A stretch of DNA of 48,243 nucleotides, taken from NCBI GenBank assembly GCA_020630795.1, contig JAHDIK010000003.1, forward strand, positions 1-48,243, written 5' to 3'. Of the stretch, positions 35,911 to 43,156 are shown piece after piece. A program made the position numbers and the translations under genes. The notes beneath the pieces were generated by a model that searched no databases, was not told the origin of the DNA, and saw nothing but the letters and a program-made list of their open reading frames with translations. How positions within the stretch are numbered: position 1 is the stretch's first letter; each line of letters opens with the position of its first letter. The stretch comes from Colwellia sp. (GTDB lineage: Bacteria > Pseudomonadota > Gammaproteobacteria > Enterobacterales > Alteromonadaceae).

Positions 35911-37332
35911 ATGTTTGCTTTCGCCAAATACACGTTTTGTTTTAGCTCATTTCTTCTACTCTTTTTTATTCCGAATAGCGCTTTTGCTTATAGTGCGTCG
36001 GAATTATCTCAATCGGTTAATTTAACCCAGCATTGGGTTGGGTTTATCGCAATTGCGATATTTGTTAGTTCATATGTACTCGTAATACTTGAAGAAAAAA
36101 TTCACCTGAGAAAGTCTAAACCGGTTTTATTAGCAGCGGGTCTTATATGGTTGTTGATTGCCTTGGTATATCGACAAATGGGAGATATTCACTCAGCTGA
36201 AGTTGCGATTAGACATAATTTTTTAGAGTATGCTGAACTGTTCTTTTTTCTGCTTGTAGCGATGACATATATAAATGCAATGTTGGAGCGCCAAGTCTTT
36301 GATGCATTACGAGACTGGCTTGTATTAAGAGGATTTGATTATAAATCTCTGTTTTGGCTAACAGGAATACTTGCGTTTTTCATGTCGCCAATCGCTGATA
36401 ACTTAACAACAGCCCTTATTATGTGTGCGGTTATTCTGGCTGTTGGTAAAGAGCAGCCCAAGTTTGTTGCTATAGGGTGTGTCAATATTGTGGTGTCTGC
36501 AAATGCTGGTGGGGCATTTAGTCCATTCGGCGATATTACAACCTTGATGGTTTGGCAAAAAGGTATTGTCGACTTTTTTACGTTCTTCCAGTTGTTTATT
36601 CCGTCTGTTGTTAACTTTTTAGTTCCTGCTTTTATCATGCAATTTGCGTTACCAAAAGGAAGCCCAACGCCTATTTCTGGTGAGCCCGTAAAGGTTAAAA
36701 AAGGTGGTTTAGTTATTGTTGGGTTATTTTTACTAACCATAGTTACAGCTGTTAGTTTTCATAATTTCTTACACTTACCACCGGTGATAGGAATGTTAAC
36801 TGGCTTGGCATATTTAAAGTTTTTTGGGTACTACTTACGCGAACATAAAAAAACGGCTATTGATCATTCTGATATTCCAACGGGTAATGTGATTGAAGAC
36901 GACTTTGATATTTTCGATAAAATAGCCAAAGCAGAGTGGGATACTTTGTTCTTTTTCTACGGTGTTATTTTAGCTGTGGGCGGTCTTGGTTTTATTGGGT
37001 ACTTATCTGTATTGTCTACGTTTATGTACGGTGAGTTGGGTGCTACGTCTGCCAATATTCTTGTGGGTGTACTATCAGCTATTGTTGATAACATACCCGT
37101 AATGTTTGCTGTGTTGTCAATGAATCCCGCTATGGATCAATTTCAATGGTTGTTGGTAACGTTAACTGCAGGCGTTGGTGGTAGTTTATTGTCTATTGGT
37201 TCTGCTGCGGGTGTTGCTCTGATGGGGCAAGCGAGAGGGCAATATACCTTCTTTACGCATTTTAAATGGTCTCCCGTGATAATGCTTGGGTATATATGCA
37301 GCATTGGTTGCCATTTTTTGATTAACAGTTAG
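35911..37332 (+). CDS. nhaD: NhaD-type sodium:proton antiporter
   Basis: A 473-residue inner-membrane Na+/H+ antiporter (ion-transporter superfamily) with about 12 helices. NhaD features: MSPIADNLTTALIMCAVIL, VSANAGGAFSPFGDITTLMVWQKG, and GVLSAIVDNIPVMFAVLSMNP. The N-terminus is cleavable-like (SAFAY), as in other NhaD proteins. The frame opens at a TTG 15 bases upstream, but that TTG lies in the T-tract of the pntAB terminator, so the ATG at 35911 is preferred. Important for sodium balance in marine bacteria. Confidence 0.93.
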   Translation: MFAFAKYTFCFSSFLLLFFIPNSAFAYSASELSQSVNLTQHWVGFIAIAIFVSSYVLVILEEKIHLRKSKPVLLAAGLIWLLIALVYRQMGDIHSAEVAIRHNFLEYAELFFFLLVAMTYINAMLERQVFDALRDWLVLRGFDYKSLFWLTGILAFFMSPIADNLTTALIMCAVILAVGKEQPKFVAIGCVNIVVSANAGGAFSPFGDITTLMVWQKGIVDFFTFFQLFIPSVVNFLVPAFIMQFALPKGSPTPISGEPVKVKKGGLVIVGLFLLTIVTAVSFHNFLHLPPVIGMLTGLAYLKFFGYYLREHKKTAIDHSDIPTGNVIEDDFDIFDKIAKAEWDTLFFFYGVILAVGGLGFIGYLSVLSTFMYGELGATSANILVGVLSAIVDNIPVMFAVLSMNPAMDQFQWLLVTLTAGVGGSLLSIGSAAGVALMGQARGQYTFFTHFKWSPVIMLGYICSIGCHFLINS

Positions 37333-37446
37333 ATAATCTGTTTGTTTTCAGCGATAAAATCAAGTTTGTGAATGTAATTAACATAACTCAGTGTGCTATA
37401 ATTTGCAGAACTTATACTATTTACCTGTTAGTTGTCGGTAACCTAC

Positions 37447-38322
37447 ATGACTAAAAAAGCGCTCGCTATCCGTGAAAAAACAATTTTTGACGGCGTTTTC
37501 ACTAAGTATGTTCTTAAAGCATTATTTAGCCTTTGGTTTAAATTGGCTGGATGGAAAATCACTAAAATCGATGCAAAAGGAGCTGGCGTTACTATTGCCG
37601 CACCTCATACATCTAATTGGGACTTTCCTTACGCGTTAGGTGCTGCGATTCTTCAAGATATAAAGATTTACTTTTCTATCAAAGATAGTTGGTGTCGTAT
37701 TCCTGTTATGGGTCGCTTTATGATGTGGCTAGGAGCAATGCCAATCGACCGCTCTTCCAAAGGGAAAGGACAAGTAGAATTAATTAAAGCATTTGTCGAA
37801 AAACAAAAAGATTCTCGTGTTTATTTTTTATTTACTCCAGAAGGAACACGCGGTCAGTCAGATAAATGGAAAACGGGTTTTTACCATGTTGCAGAAGGTG
37901 CTGGTATTCCAATCTTTTTAGCGAAAGTTGATTACCAAAAGAAAGAGTCAGGTGTATTTCATTCATACCATTTAACGGGTGATAAAGAAGAAGACATCGC
38001 CGCGATTCAAGCATCATATAAAAGCGTTTATGGTAAATATCCAGAAAACCAGTTTCCTTATTACGAAGGTGCTTTACCTGAACTGTCAGATTCTGATGCG
38101 ATTGTAATGAAAGCCTTGTATACCTTTAAAGGCGTTGCCACTCGAATGGAAATCGCAGCAAAAATTAAGAAGAAAGAGCTTTCAACAGCTATGTTAGACT
38201 TTTTAGTTGAAAAAGGCTTTTTAGAGAAAACAAACTCGCCAGATGCAGAGCCGTCTTACCAACTTACTTGTGCTGGCAAAGGATGTTTACTGCATTTGTA
38301 TCCAACATTACGTGTAGCCTAA
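37447..38322 (+). CDS. PlsC-type acyltransferase with extra C-terminal domain
   Basis: A 291-residue protein. Residues 1 to about 200 are a 1-acyl-glycerol-3-phosphate acyltransferase-like domain with HTSNWD motif (HX4D) and FTPEGTRGQSDKWKTGFYHVA. Residues about 215-291 are an additional segment (SDAIVMKALYTFKGVATRMEIAAKIKKK...) that looks like a winged-helix or helical DNA/RNA-binding-like fold, which is not part of the usual family. The frame opens at TTG 37432, but the ATG here has GGTAA upstream. It likely makes phosphatidic acid or transfers acyl chains; the tail function is unknown. Confidence 0.85.
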   Translation: MTKKALAIREKTIFDGVFTKYVLKALFSLWFKLAGWKITKIDAKGAGVTIAAPHTSNWDFPYALGAAILQDIKIYFSIKDSWCRIPVMGRFMMWLGAMPIDRSSKGKGQVELIKAFVEKQKDSRVYFLFTPEGTRGQSDKWKTGFYHVAEGAGIPIFLAKVDYQKKESGVFHSYHLTGDKEEDIAAIQASYKSVYGKYPENQFPYYEGALPELSDSDAIVMKALYTFKGVATRMEIAAKIKKKELSTAMLDFLVEKGFLEKTNSPDAEPSYQLTCAGKGCLLHLYPTLRVA

Positions 38323-38349
38323 CATTAAATAAAAAGACTTTTTATTATG

Positions 38350-38379
38350 AAAAACCTAACAACTATGTTAGGTTTTTTC
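38350..38379 (+). terminator. terminator between acyltransferase and alanine symporter
   Basis: An 11-bp stem AAAAACCTAAC/GTTAGGTTTTT with 6-base loop and T-tract. It lies upstream of the true symporter start and inside the spurious N-terminal extension of that frame, which supports the later start. Confidence 0.88.
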
Positions 38380-38411
38380 GTTTAGCATCAATATATTATC
38401 AGGAGAAGCAA

Positions 38412-39815
38412 TTGATTGAACAATGGGTTGGAACCATTAACGGGTATTTATGGGGAAGCATCCTTATATATTTACTCACGGGTTGTGGAATATGGTTTAC
38501 CATTAGGCTTAAAGGGCTGCAGTTTACTCAATTTTTTCATATGTTTACCTTACTCAAGATGAGTCGAGGTGCTTCAAGCAATGGTATATCTTCATTTCAG
38601 GCACTATGTACGTCGTTAGCTGCCCGAGTAGGAACAGGTAATTTAATGGGCGTTGCTGTTGCTATTTCTTTAGGCGGAGCAGGCGCTGTTTTTTGGATGT
38701 GGGTTATCGCGTTGGTAGGTATGGCTACCGCATTTGCTGAAAGTGCGTTAGGCCAACTTTATAAAGAAAAAGATGAACAGGGTAACTTTCGCGGTGGCCC
38801 CGCATATTACATGAGTAAAGGCCTAAAAAATAAACCGTTAGCCATTCTTTTTTCGTTATGTTTGTTTTTTGGTTATGGCTTTGTGTTTAGCTCGGTTCAA
38901 GCAAACTCAATTACTGATGCTTTTTATGGTTCTTATGGTGTTGACCGATGGTTGTCGGGAATTGTTATCGCTTGCGTTGCAGCATTTATTATTTTTGGTG
39001 GACTGAAAAAAATTGCATGTTTTGCTGAATTAACCGTTCCGTTTATGGGAGTCGCTTACATATTGGTGTGCTTATATGTAATGGGCATCAATATAACGTT
39101 AATACCAGCGATAATTTCTGATATTTTCATGTCGGCATTTGGCTTGAAAGAAGCAGGAAGTGGTTTAGTTGGCGCAGCTATTGTACAAGGTGTTAAACGA
39201 GGTTTGTATTCAAACGAAGCAGGCATGGGTAGCTCTCCAAACGTAGCTGCGGCAGCTGCTCCTAATCCTCCACATCCAGTCACTCAAGGTTACATTCAAA
39301 TGCTAGCCGTATTTTTTGACACGATTGTTATTTGTTCTTGTACGGCATTTTTAATTTTATTGTTTAAAGATAGCGGCACTCAAGCAGAGGGCATTCAACT
39401 TACTCAGCAAGCACTATCATTTCAGGTGGGGCAGTGGGGAGGCGACTTTATAACGTTTGCAATTCTGTTGTTTGGTTTCACTTCTATTGTTGGGAATTTT
39501 GCTTACGCTGAAAACAACTTAAAGTATTTGAAGTTAGATAACTTGTATGGTCACTCGTTTTTGAAAGTTGGCTTTTTATCTATGTTGGTGTTTGGTTCTG
39601 TATCTTCGTTACCAGAAGTCATTGCATTAGCCGATATGTCTACAGGGCTTATGACAGTAGTTAACGTTATCGCGTTATTTATGTTGAGTAAAGTCGTGGT
39701 AAGTATTACTAAAGATTACCATGCACAAAAAAATAGCGGCGCCTTACCTAATTATCAACCTGAAGATTCGGTACATTCAGGCTTTAATCTCACGAAAGGT
39801 ATTTGGCAAAAATAA
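38412..39815 (+). CDS. alanine:cation symporter (AGCS family)
   Basis: A 467-residue inner-membrane protein importing alanine or glycine with Na+. AGCS hallmarks: RVGTGNLMGVAVAISLGGAGAVFWMW, GPAYYMSKGL and YSNEAGMGSSPNVAAAA, with about 11 helices. The open frame reaches 48 codons further upstream into the previous gene; the TTG start here has AGGAGA five bases upstream and opens LIEQWVGTINGYLWG as in relatives. A terminator precedes it, so it has its own promoter. Confidence 0.93.
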   Translation: MIEQWVGTINGYLWGSILIYLLTGCGIWFTIRLKGLQFTQFFHMFTLLKMSRGASSNGISSFQALCTSLAARVGTGNLMGVAVAISLGGAGAVFWMWVIALVGMATAFAESALGQLYKEKDEQGNFRGGPAYYMSKGLKNKPLAILFSLCLFFGYGFVFSSVQANSITDAFYGSYGVDRWLSGIVIACVAAFIIFGGLKKIACFAELTVPFMGVAYILVCLYVMGINITLIPAIISDIFMSAFGLKEAGSGLVGAAIVQGVKRGLYSNEAGMGSSPNVAAAAAPNPPHPVTQGYIQMLAVFFDTIVICSCTAFLILLFKDSGTQAEGIQLTQQALSFQVGQWGGDFITFAILLFGFTSIVGNFAYAENNLKYLKLDNLYGHSFLKVGFLSMLVFGSVSSLPEVIALADMSTGLMTVVNVIALFMLSKVVVSITKDYHAQKNSGALPNYQPEDSVHSGFNLTKGIWQK

Positions 39816-39888
39816 TGCGTTATTAGCTTATGGTTAAAGGTTTTTATTGCCCAGAGTAATTAAGCAAGAAACTTATCTCTTAAAGCTG

Positions 39889-39894
39889 TATAAT
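39889..39894 (+). promoter_or_regulatory. -10 element of the rhlE promoter
   Basis: A consensus TATAAT 54 bases before the rhlE ATG. The -35 is weak. A transcription start near 39901 would put the palindrome at 39904-39919 at the very 5' end of the mRNA. Confidence 0.5.
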
Positions 39895-39903
39895 CCGCGA
39901 AAA

Positions 39904-39919
39904 TTGAGCCTAGGCTCAA
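39904..39919. promoter_or_regulatory. 16-bp palindrome in the rhlE leader
   Basis: TTGAGCCTAGGCTCAA, a perfect palindrome 28 bases before rhlE and just after a TATAAT box. It could be an operator or a short hairpin near the mRNA 5' end. No matching regulator is identified. Confidence 0.45.
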
Positions 39920-39947
39920 ATATTCAAGTATAAGTATTGGTGAAAAA

Positions 39948-41249
39948 ATGAGTGTTGATGCAATTGGCTTATCTGCTAATTTATTAAAAGCGGTAAAAGC
40001 ATGTGGTTATAAAAATTTAACTCCTATACAGCAGCAAGCTATTCCTATTATCAGAACAGGTGTAGATTTGCTTGCCAGCGCTCAAACCGGTACGGGTAAA
40101 ACCGCAGCGTTCACTTTGCCTATTCTTGATGCAATTAATCGTAATATAAATCCTGATGTTGAAATAAGTGGTAGAACTATTAAGGCACTCATTTTAACCC
40201 CAACGCGTGAGCTTGCGGCTCAAGTAGCTGAGAATGTTGAAACATACAGTCAATTTATGCCAATTAAATCAGGTGTTATTTATGGCGGTGTTAATATGCC
40301 TCCACAAAAAACAATGCTTAAGTCTGGTATTGATGTATTGGTCGCGACGCCGGGGCGTTTACTTGAGCACTTGAATGAACGCAATGTTGATTTATCACAC
40401 GTTAAGCATCTTGTGCTTGATGAAGCTGATCGTATGCTTGATATGGGCTTTTTGTCTGACATTGAAAAGCTGATTGAAGTGATCAAACAAAAGCATCAAA
40501 CGCTTATGTTTTCAGCGACTTTCTCTAACAAGGTTAAAACGCTCGCTAAACAAGTATTGAAAACCCCTAAAACGCTAGAAGTAGCTAAGCAAAACTCTAC
40601 ATCGGGTAAGGTTAAACAATCAGTTTATTGGGTATCTGAAACCCGTAAACGTGAGCTGTTATCTGAAATTATTGGCGTAAACAATTGGAAGCAAGTATTA
40701 GTTTTTGCTGGCACTAAAGAAAGCGCTAATATTCTAGCAAAAGAACTCAAGCTTGATGGTATAAAAGCCGCTTTATGTCACGGCGACAAAACTCAAGGTG
40801 CTAGAAATAGAGCCTTAGAAGAGTTTGCTTCAGGTAAAGTGAGAGTGTTAGTTGCGACCGATGTAGCGGCGAGAGGATTAGATATTGCTGATCTACCATA
40901 TGTGGTGAATTTTCATCTGCCATTTTTAGCTGAAGATTACGTACATAGAATTGGTAGAACAGGTCGAGCAGGTAAAACGGGTACTGCTATTTCGTTAGTT
41001 AGTCCAAAAGATGAGCGCTTCTTAGAAAATATTGAAGCGTTAATAGGTCGTCGTTTTGAACGTATTGTGGCACCGGGTTATGAGTTAGATCGACCGTTAC
41101 CTCCTCAATATAAAGAAAGCTTAGACGAGCCAGTAAAGAAAAATCGTTACCGCGCAACGCAAGACAAAAACCAAGCAATAGCGAAAAAGAAGCAACCTAA
41201 GCCAGCAGCGGCTAAAAAATATAATAAGAAAATTAAAAAGAAACGTTAA
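39948..41249 (+). CDS. rhlE: DEAD-box RNA helicase, RhlE type
   Basis: A 433-residue ATP-dependent RNA helicase, probably in ribosome assembly, RNA decay or cold adaptation. Q-motif LTPIQQQAIP, Walker A ASAQTGTGKT (about 43-52), PTRELAAQ, TPGRL, DEAD in VLDEADRMLDMGF, SATF, and HRIGRTGRAGKTG are intact. The C-terminus is a basic Lys-rich tail (KKKQPKPAAAKKYNKKIKKKR) typical for RNA binding. Followed after 25 bases by the Cys-rich orphan, probably the same transcript. Confidence 0.95.
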   Translation: MSVDAIGLSANLLKAVKACGYKNLTPIQQQAIPIIRTGVDLLASAQTGTGKTAAFTLPILDAINRNINPDVEISGRTIKALILTPTRELAAQVAENVETYSQFMPIKSGVIYGGVNMPPQKTMLKSGIDVLVATPGRLLEHLNERNVDLSHVKHLVLDEADRMLDMGFLSDIEKLIEVIKQKHQTLMFSATFSNKVKTLAKQVLKTPKTLEVAKQNSTSGKVKQSVYWVSETRKRELLSEIIGVNNWKQVLVFAGTKESANILAKELKLDGIKAALCHGDKTQGARNRALEEFASGKVRVLVATDVAARGLDIADLPYVVNFHLPFLAEDYVHRIGRTGRAGKTGTAISLVSPKDERFLENIEALIGRRFERIVAPGYELDRPLPPQYKESLDEPVKKNRYRATQDKNQAIAKKKQPKPAAAKKYNKKIKKKR

Positions 41250-41274
41250 CCTTCCTTAATAAAGTAACGTTTAA

Positions 41275-41919
41275 ATGCAACAAGACTATTGTTTAATTGA
41301 AACGCCTTTTGAATACCGAAACATGTGCTGGTTTTGCGGAGAGCTAAAGCAGTTCATGTTCGGGTTCCCTCACGCTCAGTGGTTAGTTTTACACTGTACT
41401 CATCCTCCTGTTGAAGTTCCATGTTGCAAAGAGTGTTATATCTTTGCATTGAAGGCTAAAGTTGACAGCATTTGGCAAGTTAATATTCATGTAAAACAGC
41501 AACTCATTCGTCATTATAAAAAAGATTTAGCAATCGGACTTAACTGGACTAAAGAAGAATTAGAAAATAGTGGCTTTGAAGGTGGTAACTTTGAAGGCTT
41601 TCAACGAAGCGCTTGGCTAATGTATGAAATAGCCAAAGAGCGCGTAAGTTACACCGGATGGGCTTTAGTTGTTAATGGTAAAGAGCTGTTGTGTGCCGAA
41701 GATAAAGACATTTTTGAGTTCGATGGTTTAACTTACCCAACGATTGATGATGCTATTCAGCATTATGCCCAGACTTTTGATTTAAACACCGATTTTTTTA
41801 AAAAAGTTATTGCTGAATTTGGTGATGGTAGGTTTGGTGATGCCGTAAGGTTTTGTCGGTTATATGTAGGAAGTACACCGCAGGAGCGCAATACAGCGTT
41901 AAATCAATTAAAAAGGTAA
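41275..41919 (+). CDS. uncharacterised Cys-rich protein downstream of rhlE
   Basis: A 214-residue cytoplasmic protein I cannot assign. The N-terminal 60 residues have CWFCGE, then CTHPPVEVPCCKEC, giving a Cys pattern (C-x2-C ... C-x2-C) of a zinc-ribbon type. The C-terminus is helical and ends with repetitive-looking RFCRLYVGSTPQERNTALNQL. It lies 25 bases after rhlE and ends in a hairpin, so it may be co-expressed with the helicase; a role with RNA is a guess. Confidence 0.6.
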   Translation: MQQDYCLIETPFEYRNMCWFCGELKQFMFGFPHAQWLVLHCTHPPVEVPCCKECYIFALKAKVDSIWQVNIHVKQQLIRHYKKDLAIGLNWTKEELENSGFEGGNFEGFQRSAWLMYEIAKERVSYTGWALVVNGKELLCAEDKDIFEFDGLTYPTIDDAIQHYAQTFDLNTDFFKKVIAEFGDGRFGDAVRFCRLYVGSTPQERNTALNQLKR

Positions 41920-41940
41920 CGCGTATGCGTTACCTTAATA
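41915..41940 (+). terminator. hairpin at the end of the rhlE transcript
   Basis: An 8-bp perfect stem GGTAACGC/GCGTTACC, loop GTAT, overlapping the stop codon of the Cys-rich gene and followed by TTAATAATATTTT. A modest intrinsic terminator between convergent genes. Confidence 0.6.
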
Positions 41941-41985
41941 ATATTTTGAATAATTAAATTGTTAGGCTTAATACTGCTGTGAGTG

Positions 41986-42876
41986 CTACACCAAACTTAA
42001 AGCGATAGGTTGATTCATTTTTTGACGGTATAGCGCTTGGTCGGCTCTTTCGAAGAAGCTTTTCTCATCGTCTGCTCGGTTCATAAATGTGTAACCTAAG
42101 CTGCAGCCAACATTGTATTTTGATAGAAGTGGATCTTGTTTTAGTGCTTGTTGGATTCGAGTTTCAATCATACACAACGACGTTTCACTTGCGTCTTCAA
42201 CAATCACAGCGAATTCGTCACCACCAAACCTAAATACACTGTCTGAGTCACGAACACTCAGTTCTAACGCTCGTGCAAAGTTTATTAATATTTCGTCGCC
42301 AATGTGGTGGCCATGAGTGTCGTTAATAATTTTAAACTTATTTAAGTCACACACCATTAAGCCTACTTGGCGCTTTTGCCTATTTGCATGATGCATTGCA
42401 CGTTTAATTTGTTCGTCAAAATAGCGTCTATTTGCTAACCCTGTTAAGCCATCTTGCATCGCTAACGACATAGCGTGTTTAAACTGAATAGCATTGTTAA
42501 TAGGGTGTACGATGTACTGATGCAAATCTTCCAAAATTTTGTAATTGGTTAAGCTGATAGGGCTATTAATCGCGTACGTAAGCTCACCTAAAAATTCGTT
42601 ATTAATTTTTAATTCGAATTGGCGTTCGGCTTTTGCTTTTCTGCTGCCTCTAATCGACGTTTTAAGCGTGCCACGTGTAAAATACAAACCTGAAAAAGAA
42701 ACGTATTTAGCTGCTTCCATCGCGAAAATATTCAATATTTTATCGAGTTCAAGCGTACACTGAAGCTGCTCCATTAGGGCTAACTTTCTTTGTGCATTTT
42801 CACTGTTGCTCGTGTCGAATACTTTAAACGCGTTATATTCATACGTTCTGCTTTCGAGTAAATTTAATGTTTGCAT
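41986..42876 (-). CDS. diguanylate cyclase (GGDEF) with N-terminal sensor-like region
   Basis: A 296-residue soluble c-di-GMP synthase. Residues 25-140 look like a GAF-type sensory region but diverged; residues 140-296 are GGDEF: DGLTGLANRRYFDEQI, CDLNKFKIINDTHGHHIGDE and FRFGGDEFAV (motif 218-222). An inhibitory I-site RDSD (209-212) sits five residues before the motif, so product feedback is expected. No signal peptide. It is divergent from the cation antiporter with a long leader between. Confidence 0.9.
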   Translation of the reverse strand: MQTLNLLESRTYEYNAFKVFDTSNSENAQRKLALMEQLQCTLELDKILNIFAMEAAKYVSFSGLYFTRGTLKTSIRGSRKAKAERQFELKINNEFLGELTYAINSPISLTNYKILEDLHQYIVHPINNAIQFKHAMSLAMQDGLTGLANRRYFDEQIKRAMHHANRQKRQVGLMVCDLNKFKIINDTHGHHIGDEILINFARALELSVRDSDSVFRFGGDEFAVIVEDASETSLCMIETRIQQALKQDPLLSKYNVGCSLGYTFMNRADDEKSFFERADQALYRQKMNQPIALSLV

Positions 42877-42970
42877 ATAATCACCTATCTTCGATTAGAT
42901 GGTTATTAATTAGCAAAATCTATACCTAAAAATATTATAATTTTTAAGCGATTTAAGGTTATGATTTTAT

Positions 42971-43043
42971 TATAATTAAAATAAGTAACTTTATGGCTGT
43001 CGGATTATTGGCGGCAATGAATTGCCGTTTTTACCGTAACTAA
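42971..43043 (+). other. leader with promoter -10 and short ORF before the CPA2 antiporter
   Basis: TATAAT at 42971-42976 could start a transcript containing a 16-codon frame at 42993-43043 (MAVGLLAAMNCRFYRN) that spans the terminator hairpin at 43012-43032. No good Shine-Dalgarno. It may be a regulatory leader or chance. Confidence 0.3.
43012..43032 (+). terminator. orphan terminator upstream of the CPA2 antiporter
   Basis: A 6-bp stem CGGCAA/TTGCCG with loop TGAA and five T, in the 280-base leader before the antiporter gene. No plus-strand gene lies upstream within 1 kb, so it may be an attenuator or small-RNA terminator. Confidence 0.55.
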
Positions 43044-43156
43044 CAGGTAAATCTCTAATATATGTCTTAAACTTATATAAAATGATATTTATCTATGTAA
43101 AATGAATAATAATGTTTATTCAATAAATTTAAACAACATACGTATAAGGAACCTGT

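Noticed and set aside
36339..36740. 133-residue minus-strand frame inside nhaD
   Set aside because: Antisense to conserved NhaD membrane segments, no start signal, no recognisable family.
38268..38411. N-terminal 48 codons of the longest alanine symporter frame
   Set aside because: They overlap the end of the acyltransferase gene and the terminator at 38350-38379; the TTG at 38412 with AGGAGA upstream is the real start.
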